A DNA stretch of 64,000 nucleotides from Daejeonella sp. (GTDB taxonomy: Bacteria; Bacteroidota; Bacteroidia; Sphingobacteriales; Sphingobacteriaceae), in NCBI RefSeq assembly GCF_030684675.1, contig NZ_JAUXXZ010000081.1, forward strand, positions 1-64,000, written 5' to 3'. The notes beneath the pieces were generated by a model, which was not told where the DNA came from, did no database searches, and worked only from the letters and a program-made list of their open reading frames with translations. Below are positions 31,987 through 40,521 of the stretch, piece by piece. How positions within the stretch are numbered: the first letter of the stretch is position 1; the number at the start of each line of letters is the position of its first letter. The translations under genes and the position numbers were made by a program.

Positions 31987-32553
31987 CTAATCCTCTACTT
32001 CAACGATCATTTCAATTTCTATGGCAATGTTTCCAGGCAATGCACTCATACCAACTGCAGAACGGGCATGCTTTCCTTTATCTCCGAAAATAGCAACCAT
32101 CATATCAGAAAATGCATTCATCACCTTTGGCTGATCTTTAAATTCAGGAGTGGACTGAACCATTCCTAAAACTTTAACCACACGCTTAATCTTACTCAGG
32201 TCGCCGATTTCTGCTTTTAAGCTTGAAAGCAATGAGATACCTGTTAAACGGGCAGCTTCCTGACCTTGCTCTAATGTTAGATCATCACCAACTCTGCCTG
32301 TTAAAGGACCGCCTTCTGCACGGTCTGGACCGTGACCTGAAGTATATACCAGGTTACCTACGCGAACAGTTTTTACGAAATTTGCTGTCGGCGGCTTCGG
32401 AGTTGTAAGCTCTATATTCAATTCTTTTAAACGAGCTTCGATATTCACTGTATCAGCAGCAGCAGCCGTTTCCTGTTTTGCAGCATCTTCCTGCTTTGGG
32501 TTACAACTTAATAAGGCTGCCGAGATAAGAAATAATAGGGAGTACTTTTTCAT
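31987..32553 (-). CDS. RidA family lipoprotein, tandem paralogue
   Basis: Leader MKKYSLLFLISAALLSCNPKQ (lipobox-like); core nearly identical to neighbouring RidA. Confidence 0.88.
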   Translation of the reverse strand: MKKYSLLFLISAALLSCNPKQEDAAKQETAAAADTVNIEARLKELNIELTTPKPPTANFVKTVRVGNLVYTSGHGPDRAEGGPLTGRVGDDLTLEQGQEAARLTGISLLSSLKAEIGDLSKIKRVVKVLGMVQSTPEFKDQPKVMNAFSDMMVAIFGDKGKHARSAVGMSALPGNIAIEIEMIVEVED

Positions 32554-32572
32554 AATAATTTAATTTTTAGTT

Positions 32573-33532
32573 TTATTTATTTACAATGTTAATAGGTTTT
32601 TGATTCAGGAATGAAGATAAATTATTTTCTGCAATTCCCATCAATCTGGAACGGGCTTCTTTTGTTGCCCATGCAATATGAGGGGTAATTAAACAGTTTT
32701 TTGCCTTAAAAAGGGGATTGTCTGCTGATGGAGGCTCTACCGACAATACGTCGATCCCTGCTCCGGCTATGATTCCCTCGTTTAAAGCATCCGCCAGATC
32801 CCGATCAACCATCAGCGGGCCCCTGGAAGTATTCAGAAAGAACGCAGAACGCTTCATCATTCTTAAGCTGTTCTTATTAATGATACCCTGTGTTTCAGGG
32901 AAGAGCGGACAGTGAACACTAACCACATCCGATTCCTTCAAGAGCTCATTCAGTTCTGCCCATTTAAAGTTTTTACGATGTGATTGATCTGATCTGGTCC
33001 TTGAAAATCCAATAATATTCATTCCAAAAGCCGTTGCAATATCCGCTACCTTCTGACCGATGCTGCCGAAACCAATAATCCCAATTGTTTTACCTTCCAG
33101 CTCAATCAAAGGGTAATTCCAGTAACAAAAATCGGGTGAGGCTGCCCAGTCGCCCTGACGCACCGAATCACTATGGCTTTGTACGTGCTGACATAATTCA
33201 AGCATTAAGGCAAAGGTCATTTGAACCACTGATGCCGTACCATAACCTGGTACATTCGCTACTGCAATGCCCCTGGTTTTAGCATAATCAACATCCACTA
33301 CATTATATCCTGTTGCCAGAACCCCGATATATTTCAGATCAGGAAGCTGAGAAAGTACCGGCTCCCTGAGCGGGGTTTTGTTCGTAAAAATGATCTCTGC
33401 CCCCCGGCAGCGTTCCACAATCTGGCTTTCTGGTGTGCGGTCATGCACCTCCAGATCACCAAACTTTTTTATTCCCTCCCAGTTTAAATCCCCGGGATTA
33501 AGGGTGTATCCATCTAATACAACTAACTTCAT
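32573..33532 (-). CDS. D-2-hydroxyacid dehydrogenase (glycerate/hydroxypyruvate type)
   Basis: ELEGKTIGIIGFGSIGQKVADIA; GAGIDVLSVEPPSADNPL; ITPHIAWAT. Confidence 0.92.
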   Translation of the reverse strand: MKLVVLDGYTLNPGDLNWEGIKKFGDLEVHDRTPESQIVERCRGAEIIFTNKTPLREPVLSQLPDLKYIGVLATGYNVVDVDYAKTRGIAVANVPGYGTASVVQMTFALMLELCQHVQSHSDSVRQGDWAASPDFCYWNYPLIELEGKTIGIIGFGSIGQKVADIATAFGMNIIGFSRTRSDQSHRKNFKWAELNELLKESDVVSVHCPLFPETQGIINKNSLRMMKRSAFFLNTSRGPLMVDRDLADALNEGIIAGAGIDVLSVEPPSADNPLFKAKNCLITPHIAWATKEARSRLMGIAENNLSSFLNQKPINIVNK

Positions 33533-33564
33533 GCTTATTTTTATTCTAATAATCTAATTTATTT

Positions 33565-33630
33565 TCTGCTTCTTGCTTTTGGCTTTTAGCCTTCTGCTTT
33601 TAGCTTTATGCTTTCTACTTTTAGCTTTCT
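33565..33630. repeat. Low-complexity intergenic repeat of GCTTTTAGCTT-type units
   Basis: gcttttggcttttagccttctgcttttagctttatgctttctacttttagcttt; ttagctttatgct is present inverted at 5795-5807. Confidence 0.65.
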
Positions 33631-34540
33631 AAACTCTTGCCCATGCAAGATTCAACACCCGTTTGGCATTGGCAATCACCACATCAGCATCCTCATCTCC
33701 AAAAGGTTTGATCTCAAAACTCACTACTGGTGGGGTTTGCGTATTAAGAAAACCTATGTCCAGCAAGACCTTAAGATAATCAACCACTTCATCCACATCA
33801 TTCTCCCCGTTAGGAAAGCCAAACCTTGGGTGTACATCTCCGTATGCAGCCATATCCGGACTTTTTACCACGCAGTTACCGATATGAGCATGCACAATAT
33901 AATCCTTTACAGGAAGTATTGATTCTTCAATTGTTTCATGGATCAATGGAATATGGCTCAGGTCTACCATCAATCCGAAATGATCGTGTGCTTTGCGAAT
34001 CTCTTTAGCATATCGCAAGGCCAGATCTGCAGGACCGATCAGGCTCCTTTTATCTACATCATAATCAAAAACCTCCAGGGCGATTTTCATATCACCCTTA
34101 CTCTTCGCATAGGCACAAATCTCATTGGTTGATTTTAATAATGCCTGAAAGGCTTCTTCTTTTCTGCTTTCTTCATAGTTTCCACTCAGAAAAGCAAAAC
34201 TTGCTGCCCCAATTTCATAGGCCTCATCAATTCCCTGTTTCAAATTATCCAGTGCTTTCTGACGTTCCTCCTCCACCAAACTATTGATGTTCATTCCTGT
34301 GGTTAGAAGTCTTGGCTGAGCTCCGTAAGCTACCGTCATATGAGAAGTTTCCAGCATCTTCTTTACGGCCAGACGGGTTTCAGGATCCTTGATCGTGGTA
34401 ATTTCAATTGCGCTGAAATAATCATCCACTGCAATTTTTCGGATCGTTTCAAGTACCGGTCCTTCACCTTTTATCGTTGCCGGAAAGGCCATAAAGTGGA
34501 CCAGACCCACACGCATGTATTTGTATAATGATTCGTTCAT
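33629..34540 (-). CDS. Xylose isomerase-like TIM-barrel sugar phosphate isomerase/epimerase
   Basis: Length, FGLMVDLSHIPLIHET, HAHIGNCV motifs. Confidence 0.8.
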   Translation of the reverse strand: MNESLYKYMRVGLVHFMAFPATIKGEGPVLETIRKIAVDDYFSAIEITTIKDPETRLAVKKMLETSHMTVAYGAQPRLLTTGMNINSLVEEERQKALDNLKQGIDEAYEIGAASFAFLSGNYEESRKEEAFQALLKSTNEICAYAKSKGDMKIALEVFDYDVDKRSLIGPADLALRYAKEIRKAHDHFGLMVDLSHIPLIHETIEESILPVKDYIVHAHIGNCVVKSPDMAAYGDVHPRFGFPNGENDVDEVVDYLKVLLDIGFLNTQTPPVVSFEIKPFGDEDADVVIANAKRVLNLAWARV

Positions 34541-34592
34541 TTTGGTATTTTGTATTAATAATTCGTATTCTATCAGTCTTAATTTCCCCGTT

Positions 34593-35252
34593 CTACAAAC
34601 TCTCCCGAATCGTTTTTATCAGGTTCAGTGCACGCTGGCATTCCTTTGTCAAGTCATCATACAGCTGATTCTCTATCACAGTTTTAGTAATCATCTTACT
34701 TCCCCCAACAGCACTAACTCCAACTTTAAACCAGCCCCTAAGGTTGTCTTCATTCAGTTCAATCCCACCCGTAGGCAAAAAGGTCATATCCGTAAACAAT
34801 GCCTGAACTGCCTCAATATAAGAAGGGCCCAGGGTATTTGCCGGAAAAAGTTTCACCAAATTCACTCCACAGGATTCAGCACGGATAATCTCACTGGGTG
34901 TCATACATCCCGGAACACAGAGCAAATTATGCTTATCTGAAAGTTCGATTACTGATTCCAAAATACCCGGGCAGACCAGGAACTCAGCACCTTTGTCGAT
35001 ATATTCTTTCGCTGCTTCAGCATTTTTTATCGTACCGATACCCAAACGCATGCCCGGCATTTCTGCATCACAAGCCTTGCGCATTTCCTTAAAGTTTTTC
35101 ATTGCCTGCTCTCCACGGTTGGCATACTCGGTTGTCCGAATCCCTCCCTGGTACATTGCACGCATTAACTCAATACTTACGCCGGCATCGGCAGCATAAT
35201 ACAAGGGGACAATCCCCTGTTCTTTTATGAGAGACTTAAGCTCTGCTTTCAT
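34593..35252 (-). CDS. KDPG/KHG aldolase family (2-keto-3-deoxy acid aldolase)
   Basis: GIVPLYYAADAG; ECRKACDA-like region; CVPGCMTPSEI; VKLFPANTLGPSYIEAVQA; PTGGIELNEDN. Start placed at MKAELKS because the longer ORF runs into the upstream gene. Confidence 0.92.
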   Translation of the reverse strand: MKAELKSLIKEQGIVPLYYAADAGVSIELMRAMYQGGIRTTEYANRGEQAMKNFKEMRKACDAEMPGMRLGIGTIKNAEAAKEYIDKGAEFLVCPGILESVIELSDKHNLLCVPGCMTPSEIIRAESCGVNLVKLFPANTLGPSYIEAVQALFTDMTFLPTGGIELNEDNLRGWFKVGVSAVGGSKMITKTVIENQLYDDLTKECQRALNLIKTIRESL

Positions 35253-35331
35253 ATCCATTTTATATAATTTGTATTCTGATGAAATAGCCAAAAGAGGCAT
35301 ACCATCCTGGCAGTATTTTACTGGTAAATTC

Positions 35332-35763
35332 TTAAAGCTTATATCCCTGACGGGCCAGAAGCCTCCATTTGCCTTGCTTTTTTTGCCAGACCATGATATT
35401 GCCAAATCTGATCTCTACCGGATTTCCCTTATTAATTGCCTGGGCTATAGCAATATGCCTCACCACTGCATTTTTTCCTGAAACTTTTACCGTCTGATTT
35501 TGAAGTTCAAATTTCTTGAAAAAATTGGGGCCATTCATCACACCCGCGATAAATGCCGCCTTATCCTGGATTGTGCCGGAAGAATGTCCATAGCTCAAAT
35601 CTTCCCATACCAGGTTTTTTAAGGCTGTACTGTCAGTGCTGATAATGGCCTGATTAAATTCATTGACCAATTGCACGAAGCGTTCTTCCTTCTTAGTCTG
35701 AGCATTCAGGCTTAAACTGATCGCCGAAAATGCAATTAAAATGTATAAATATTTTGCTTTCAT
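35332..35763 (-). CDS. SnoaL/NTF2-like (DUF4440) protein with signal peptide
   Basis: Leader MKAKYLYILIAFSAISLSLNAQ; VNEFNQAIISTDSTALKNLVWEDLSYGHSSG. Confidence 0.8.
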   Translation of the reverse strand: MKAKYLYILIAFSAISLSLNAQTKKEERFVQLVNEFNQAIISTDSTALKNLVWEDLSYGHSSGTIQDKAAFIAGVMNGPNFFKKFELQNQTVKVSGKNAVVRHIAIAQAINKGNPVEIRFGNIMVWQKKQGKWRLLARQGYKL

Positions 35764-35766
35764 ATT

Positions 35767-36885
35767 TTATTTAGAAGAATTTAGTTCTTGTTCATTGTTT
35801 TCATTTTCTTCACCAAGCGGTGGTTTATTCTGCCAGTAAGACGCCAGGATAGATCCGCTGATGTTCATCATTGGGCCGTAAATCATAGGTGCCAAGCCAA
35901 CCGTTCCCAGTTTGCCCATACCATGAGCCAAACCCTTTGAGAGTCCCGCATTCTGCATACCCACATTTATAGCTATTGTCCTACAATCCTTCTCATTCAT
36001 TCCGAATAATCTTGCAGACCAGTAGCCCAGGGTATATCCCATTAAATTATGAATCAGTACCAGCAAAATCAGCAGCGGTCCAACCGTCAGCAGGCTTTCT
36101 CTCCCTACTGCAGTGACAATGATGATAATGAAAGCAATCCCAAACATTGATACCATCGGCATTACTGAGTTCAGCCATTGGATCTTATCCTTGAGTAATT
36201 CATTCAGAACGATGGCCAGTGTGATTGGCAAAATGACCATTTTCATAATATCCCACATCATATCGAGCACATTGATTTCAATAAAGGAACCACCCAATAG
36301 CTTCATTAGTAAAGGAGTAAGGAATGGAGCCAATAAAGTTGCTATTGAAGTCAGGGTGATCGAAAGAGCCAGATTCGCTTTAGCCAGATAAGAAATCACA
36401 TTGGCAGCAACCGCATTCGGGGCACAGCCAATTAAAATCATTCCGGCAGCAATTTCCGGTTCAAAACTGCTCATACTTGCAAGGGCAAAACCGAGCAGGG
36501 GCATGATTGTAAAATGACTTAGGATACCCACAAAAACTCCTTTGGGAGCTTTAAATACCCCAAGAAAATCTTTATAGTTCATCGTGATACCCATCCCGAA
36601 CATGATCAGCTGAATCAGCGGGGTAATTAATCCCGAAAGCTTATAACCATTTATCTCTACGAAATACTGCGGAAAGATCAAGGCAGTTGAAACCACACCA
36701 ACAATCATGATCGGATAGGCAAATCCTTTCAAAACAGATACTCCCCTGACACCCAGGGCAACACAAACGATCCCTGCAATTAAGAAAGGTTCTGCTGTTT
36801 TTGGACTATTGATCAGATAAAGGATCAGCGCTGCCAGGAGGGAGATTGCCCCCAGACCCATTACGATTTTGAATATTGGCTTCAT
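35767..36885 (-). CDS. Bile acid:sodium symporter family (BASS) transporter
   Basis: Polytopic; GITMNYKDFLGVFKAPKGVFVGILSHFTIMPLLGF; GCAPNAVAANVISYLAKAN. Confidence 0.92.
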   Translation of the reverse strand: MKPIFKIVMGLGAISLLAALILYLINSPKTAEPFLIAGIVCVALGVRGVSVLKGFAYPIMIVGVVSTALIFPQYFVEINGYKLSGLITPLIQLIMFGMGITMNYKDFLGVFKAPKGVFVGILSHFTIMPLLGFALASMSSFEPEIAAGMILIGCAPNAVAANVISYLAKANLALSITLTSIATLLAPFLTPLLMKLLGGSFIEINVLDMMWDIMKMVILPITLAIVLNELLKDKIQWLNSVMPMVSMFGIAFIIIIVTAVGRESLLTVGPLLILLVLIHNLMGYTLGYWSARLFGMNEKDCRTIAINVGMQNAGLSKGLAHGMGKLGTVGLAPMIYGPMMNISGSILASYWQNKPPLGEENENNEQELNSSK

Positions 36886-36891
36886 AAGTAT

Positions 36892-37824
36892 TTAATAGGT
36901 TCTTTTCGACATAAACTGATCCAATTGAGCACGGCTAATCTTCTTTTCAGCGGGATTCCGATCGAGCCACTTCAGATATTCAACCTTGATTGGATCGGTC
37001 CACTGAGTATCGACCTCATTTGCATTATAAGTCCCACTCCTGATCATCTCATGTCCGAAACGATCTTTGGACGCAATAAACTCTGCGGTAGAAACAACCA
37101 GCTCAGCCATATGTGCCGGAATGAAAACCACCCCTGCCCTTCCGGCAATAACCAGGTCGCCGGGAAGCACAATTGCCGCTCCGATCGTAATCGGTGTATT
37201 CAATCCCATAAGCACTACACCCTGTAAAAACTGTGGAGCAAAGTCTCTGACATGAGCGTTAAACCCTTTGATATCGGCCAGTCCATCAACATCCCGTGCA
37301 AATCCATCGAAAACAACCCCATTGCCCGAATTCTTATAGATCACATTACCAAGGTTATCACCCATCAGTGATCCTACTCTGCCCTTATTATCAGCCACAT
37401 ACACATCCCCCTGAGTTAGCATATTGATTGGCCAATGTAAATGTCTTCCGGCACGACCCTCCTTTGCTGCACGATCTACAATATTCTTTTCCACATCCGG
37501 ACGGATCGGCATAAACTGAGCCGTCAATGCCCTGCCTACTACTTTTACTTCTTCATGAAGTATTTTCCAGTTGCGCTCATACTGATAGAGGTATCCTTCA
37601 TTATTCAGAATCTGCCAGGCTTCTTCAATGCCAATTTCACGGGCACGTTTCACAAGGTCATCTGAAATCCGTGGACGACCGTCGGCAAAGCGCTCACCCT
37701 TCCAGGCTGAAGTCAGAAATATCAATTCATCTTTCGGTATTGCCTGCGCAAATACAGTGGAAACTAAACCAAAAAAACAAACAAAAATAAGAGATAGATA
37801 AAATCTATAATTTTTTGAAAACAT
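36892..37824 (-). CDS. RraA-family protein with signal peptide
   Basis: Leader LSLIFVCFFGLVSTVFAQ; GSLMGDNLGNVIYKNSGNGVVFDGFARDVDGL; PGDLVIAGRAGVVFIPAHMAE. Confidence 0.88.
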   Translation of the reverse strand: MFSKNYRFYLSLIFVCFFGLVSTVFAQAIPKDELIFLTSAWKGERFADGRPRISDDLVKRAREIGIEEAWQILNNEGYLYQYERNWKILHEEVKVVGRALTAQFMPIRPDVEKNIVDRAAKEGRAGRHLHWPINMLTQGDVYVADNKGRVGSLMGDNLGNVIYKNSGNGVVFDGFARDVDGLADIKGFNAHVRDFAPQFLQGVVLMGLNTPITIGAAIVLPGDLVIAGRAGVVFIPAHMAELVVSTAEFIASKDRFGHEMIRSGTYNANEVDTQWTDPIKVEYLKWLDRNPAEKKISRAQLDQFMSKRTY

Positions 37825-37882
37825 ATAATTAAAATTGATACTGGGTTAATTTAAGAAAAATAACGCTTAAAACCGGGAAAAT

Positions 37883-38836
37883 CTATGCTTTCTTAGGAAA
37901 CTTCCAGATCTCCAGAGCATTTTTACCCATAATTAAATCCAGATCCTTTTCGGTATAGAAATCACAGTATTTATACATAAACTCCAGTTCTTTATCCATC
38001 GGAAGTTCCCATCGTGGGAAAGGATATCCTGTTCCCCAAATAATCTGCTTCGCTCCAAACTCTTCATAAATTGCTTTATAGAAGGGCAGCGTATCTTCAT
38101 AAGGGTACTTTTTTATCTCTGACATTTCATAGGGTTCTGAATTACTGATCCAGACATTTTTGAAACGACTGAGTTTAAACATTTTTTTAAATTCAGGCCA
38201 GCAATCAGCTGCCTTAAGATCTGGTTTACCGGCATGGTCAACTACTATTTTCACACCCGGAAAACGCTCAGCCATATCTTCGAGCATAGGCATTTGATGA
38301 GGCACAATATAATAATTGAAACAAAGTCCTAGCTTTTCAGCTTCTTTCCACAATGGATAATGGGCTGGCGAATTTAGCCAGGTTTCTCTAGGATGGTATA
38401 TCGGACTGAAGCGCATCCCCTGAAAACCATGCTCATTAACCCAATACCTCAGGTTATCGACAATTTTAGGATCATGTGGATTCAGTAAACCATGAGCAAC
38501 AAAATGATTGGGATAAGTTTTGAGGCAATGAGCCTTGTAAGAATTGTCCCATCCATAATAGCGCGGATTTATTAATACTCCATAGGTTATATTAAAATCC
38601 TTCATCTGCTTCACCTGATTTTCAATTGGCGCTTCAATTGCAGCTTTTGCATTTGGATTTTCGGGATGTTTGAACGGAAAACGTGCATCAAAATTCCAGG
38701 TTTCCACATGGGTATCGATGACAAGACGCTTTTTCTTAAATTTCTCAGGCATTGAAGCCAGTACTGAATCAATAGGATTAATCAAGCCCAATAAGGGCAT
38801 TGCTGCCATCCCTTTAATGATGTCTCTGCGTTTCAT
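37883..38836 (-). CDS. Amidohydrolase_2 family metal-dependent hydrolase with Tat-like leader
   Basis: MKRRDIIKGMAAMPLLGLI leader; VIDTHVETW; VVDHAGKPD; WGTGYPFPRWE. Confidence 0.85.
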   Translation of the reverse strand: MKRRDIIKGMAAMPLLGLINPIDSVLASMPEKFKKKRLVIDTHVETWNFDARFPFKHPENPNAKAAIEAPIENQVKQMKDFNITYGVLINPRYYGWDNSYKAHCLKTYPNHFVAHGLLNPHDPKIVDNLRYWVNEHGFQGMRFSPIYHPRETWLNSPAHYPLWKEAEKLGLCFNYYIVPHQMPMLEDMAERFPGVKIVVDHAGKPDLKAADCWPEFKKMFKLSRFKNVWISNSEPYEMSEIKKYPYEDTLPFYKAIYEEFGAKQIIWGTGYPFPRWELPMDKELEFMYKYCDFYTEKDLDLIMGKNALEIWKFPKKA

Positions 38837-38870
38837 ATTACAATGCTTTTAATTGTTAAAAATCATCTTA

Positions 38871-40520
38871 TCAGGTTGCCAATGGCTGACCACCCGGAAT
38901 CATTACTTTTTGTTTCGGAAGTTTAGTTGTATTACGTCTGGCTGTAAATTTAGCGGTCAGGTATTCGCCCATATGAATATCTCCGGCAATAATATCTCCA
39001 TTCACCCTTCCTGAAAAGAGGTAGATAATGATGTTTCCAACAATTGGGATCGTACTTCTGATCTTTACCTCATTTCCATCTATAGTACCCGCCATATTTT
39101 TCGTATCGAGATCTCCTTTATGAGTTCCCTGAATCCAGTTTCCATCCTGCTCAATCACAAATGAATGCATACTGGTGCTTAAAGCATACTGCACTTCAAC
39201 ATCCCAGCGTCCGCTAAGATTAGCAGCAGGTGCAGCCATTTCAGGTTTAAAACTTCGTTTCTTCGACAAGACTTCAAAGAGACGCTCAGCTACTATTTTC
39301 TCCTCACCCGGCTGCATATGACCCGGAGTAATCTGTATTGAAGTAGTTCCATCAGCCTCGTCACGATTCCCTAATGCAATTCTGGGCTTATTCCTTCCCA
39401 CCTCTTCAGCGATCTCATAACCTGTAACAGGATACTTTGCAGGATCCCAGATAATATGTAGTACCGGATACTTGTTATTCAGATTTACCGGTTCAATAAT
39501 TTTCGTTGTAAGTCCGCTGATGCCTGATACTCTTTTCGAAATTACATCAAGCCAGGCAAGCCATCTTTTCCATTCCGCTTCATGATCACGTACCAGCCAA
39601 TCCTCAACTGCAGCCACCATACCAACAATTTCATCTCGATCCAGTTTATTATCACGGCCGGGTCCATGGTGTGGCGCACTTGCCTGCCAGGCCGCAAGTA
39701 AAATATTTTTATTGCCAAGCATTAATCCCGCTGACTGCGGTCCGCGAATAGTTTTACCCCCGCTATAAGCAACAATATCCGCCCCTCTTTTCAAATGTAC
39801 AGGCGGAATCGTGAGACTTTCTGCTGCTGCATCCATCAGAATTGGAATATTCTTTGGTTTGGCAATTGCTGCGATTACTTCAAGAGAAAGAGGCTGACCG
39901 GTATCTGAAGCCGCTCCGGGAGTTCCGGAAGTCAGATAAATCATTGCCGTTTTCGGATTGATCGCTTTTTCAAGCTCAGCAGCTGTCGAAACTGTTATAA
40001 TTTTAACCCCTATATTCCTTACTGCATGATCATAATGCTGACGTGAATATCTGGGTATGATTACCTCAGTTTTCTCAAATCCGGTAAGATCAGGAATACG
40101 AATCAGCCTTTCAGGACTTCCACCAGTAACACAAGCTGCTGTAATGTGTTTAACTCCGGCTGCACATCCGGATGAAACCATTCCCCATTCTGTTTTTGTG
40201 AGTTCAGAAAGTCGCTTACCGGCCGCTTCTGCGAGTTCGTCGAGCTGAACGAAATTATTACTGGCCGCATCGAGTGCCGCTTTTACTTTCGGAAGTTTAA
40301 TTGAACCACCAATGATAGTAAATGAACCCCTGCAATTTATGATTGGTTCAACCCCCATTGAGCGATAAATATTCTTCTCATCCAGGAATGAACTTAATGT
40401 TGTTTCTGTAAAATTTTCCAAAGATCCTTGCAATTCAACTGATTGTGCAGCTTCTCCCTGAAGAACATTGCCAATTACAGGAAGTAAAGCAAGGCCCTTA
40501 ATAACACTTCTACGCTTCAT
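38871..40520 (-). CDS. SelA/DgaE-like PLP-dependent enzyme, Tat-like leader, extra C-terminal domain (copy 1)
   Basis: MKRRSVIKGLALLPVIG; VEPIINCRGSFTIIGGS; VAYSGGKTIRGPQSAGLMLG (PLP lysine); HHGPGRDNKLDRDEIVG. Confidence 0.88.
   Translation of the reverse strand: MKRRSVIKGLALLPVIGNVLQGEAAQSVELQGSLENFTETTLSSFLDEKNIYRSMGVEPIINCRGSFTIIGGSIKLPKVKAALDAASNNFVQLDELAEAAGKRLSELTKTEWGMVSSGCAAGVKHITAACVTGGSPERLIRIPDLTGFEKTEVIIPRYSRQHYDHAVRNIGVKIITVSTAAELEKAINPKTAMIYLTSGTPGAASDTGQPLSLEVIAAIAKPKNIPILMDAAAESLTIPPVHLKRGADIVAYSGGKTIRGPQSAGLMLGNKNILLAAWQASAPHHGPGRDNKLDRDEIVGMVAAVEDWLVRDHEAEWKRWLAWLDVISKRVSGISGLTTKIIEPVNLNNKYPVLHIIWDPAKYPVTGYEIAEEVGRNKPRIALGNRDEADGTTSIQITPGHMQPGEEKIVAERLFEVLSKKRSFKPEMAAPAANLSGRWDVEVQYALSTSMHSFVIEQDGNWIQGTHKGDLDTKNMAGTIDGNEVKIRSTIPIVGNIIIYLFSGRVNGDIIAGDIHMGEYLTAKFTARRNTTKLPKQKVMIPGGQPLAT
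38874..39236 (-). other. C-terminal ~121-aa beta-type extra domain plus conserved PLAT tail of SelA-like copy 1
   Basis: NLSGRWDVEVQ...IEQDGNWIQGTH...GEYLTAKFTA...MIPGGQPLAT; shared with copies 2 and 3. Confidence 0.75.
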
Positions 40521-40521
40521 T

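Noticed and set aside
34593-35405. Full 270-aa KDPG aldolase ORF with N-terminal extension
   Set aside because: The first ~50 residues overlap the upstream SnoaL-like gene and do not resemble the family; start at 35252 or 35258 is more likely.
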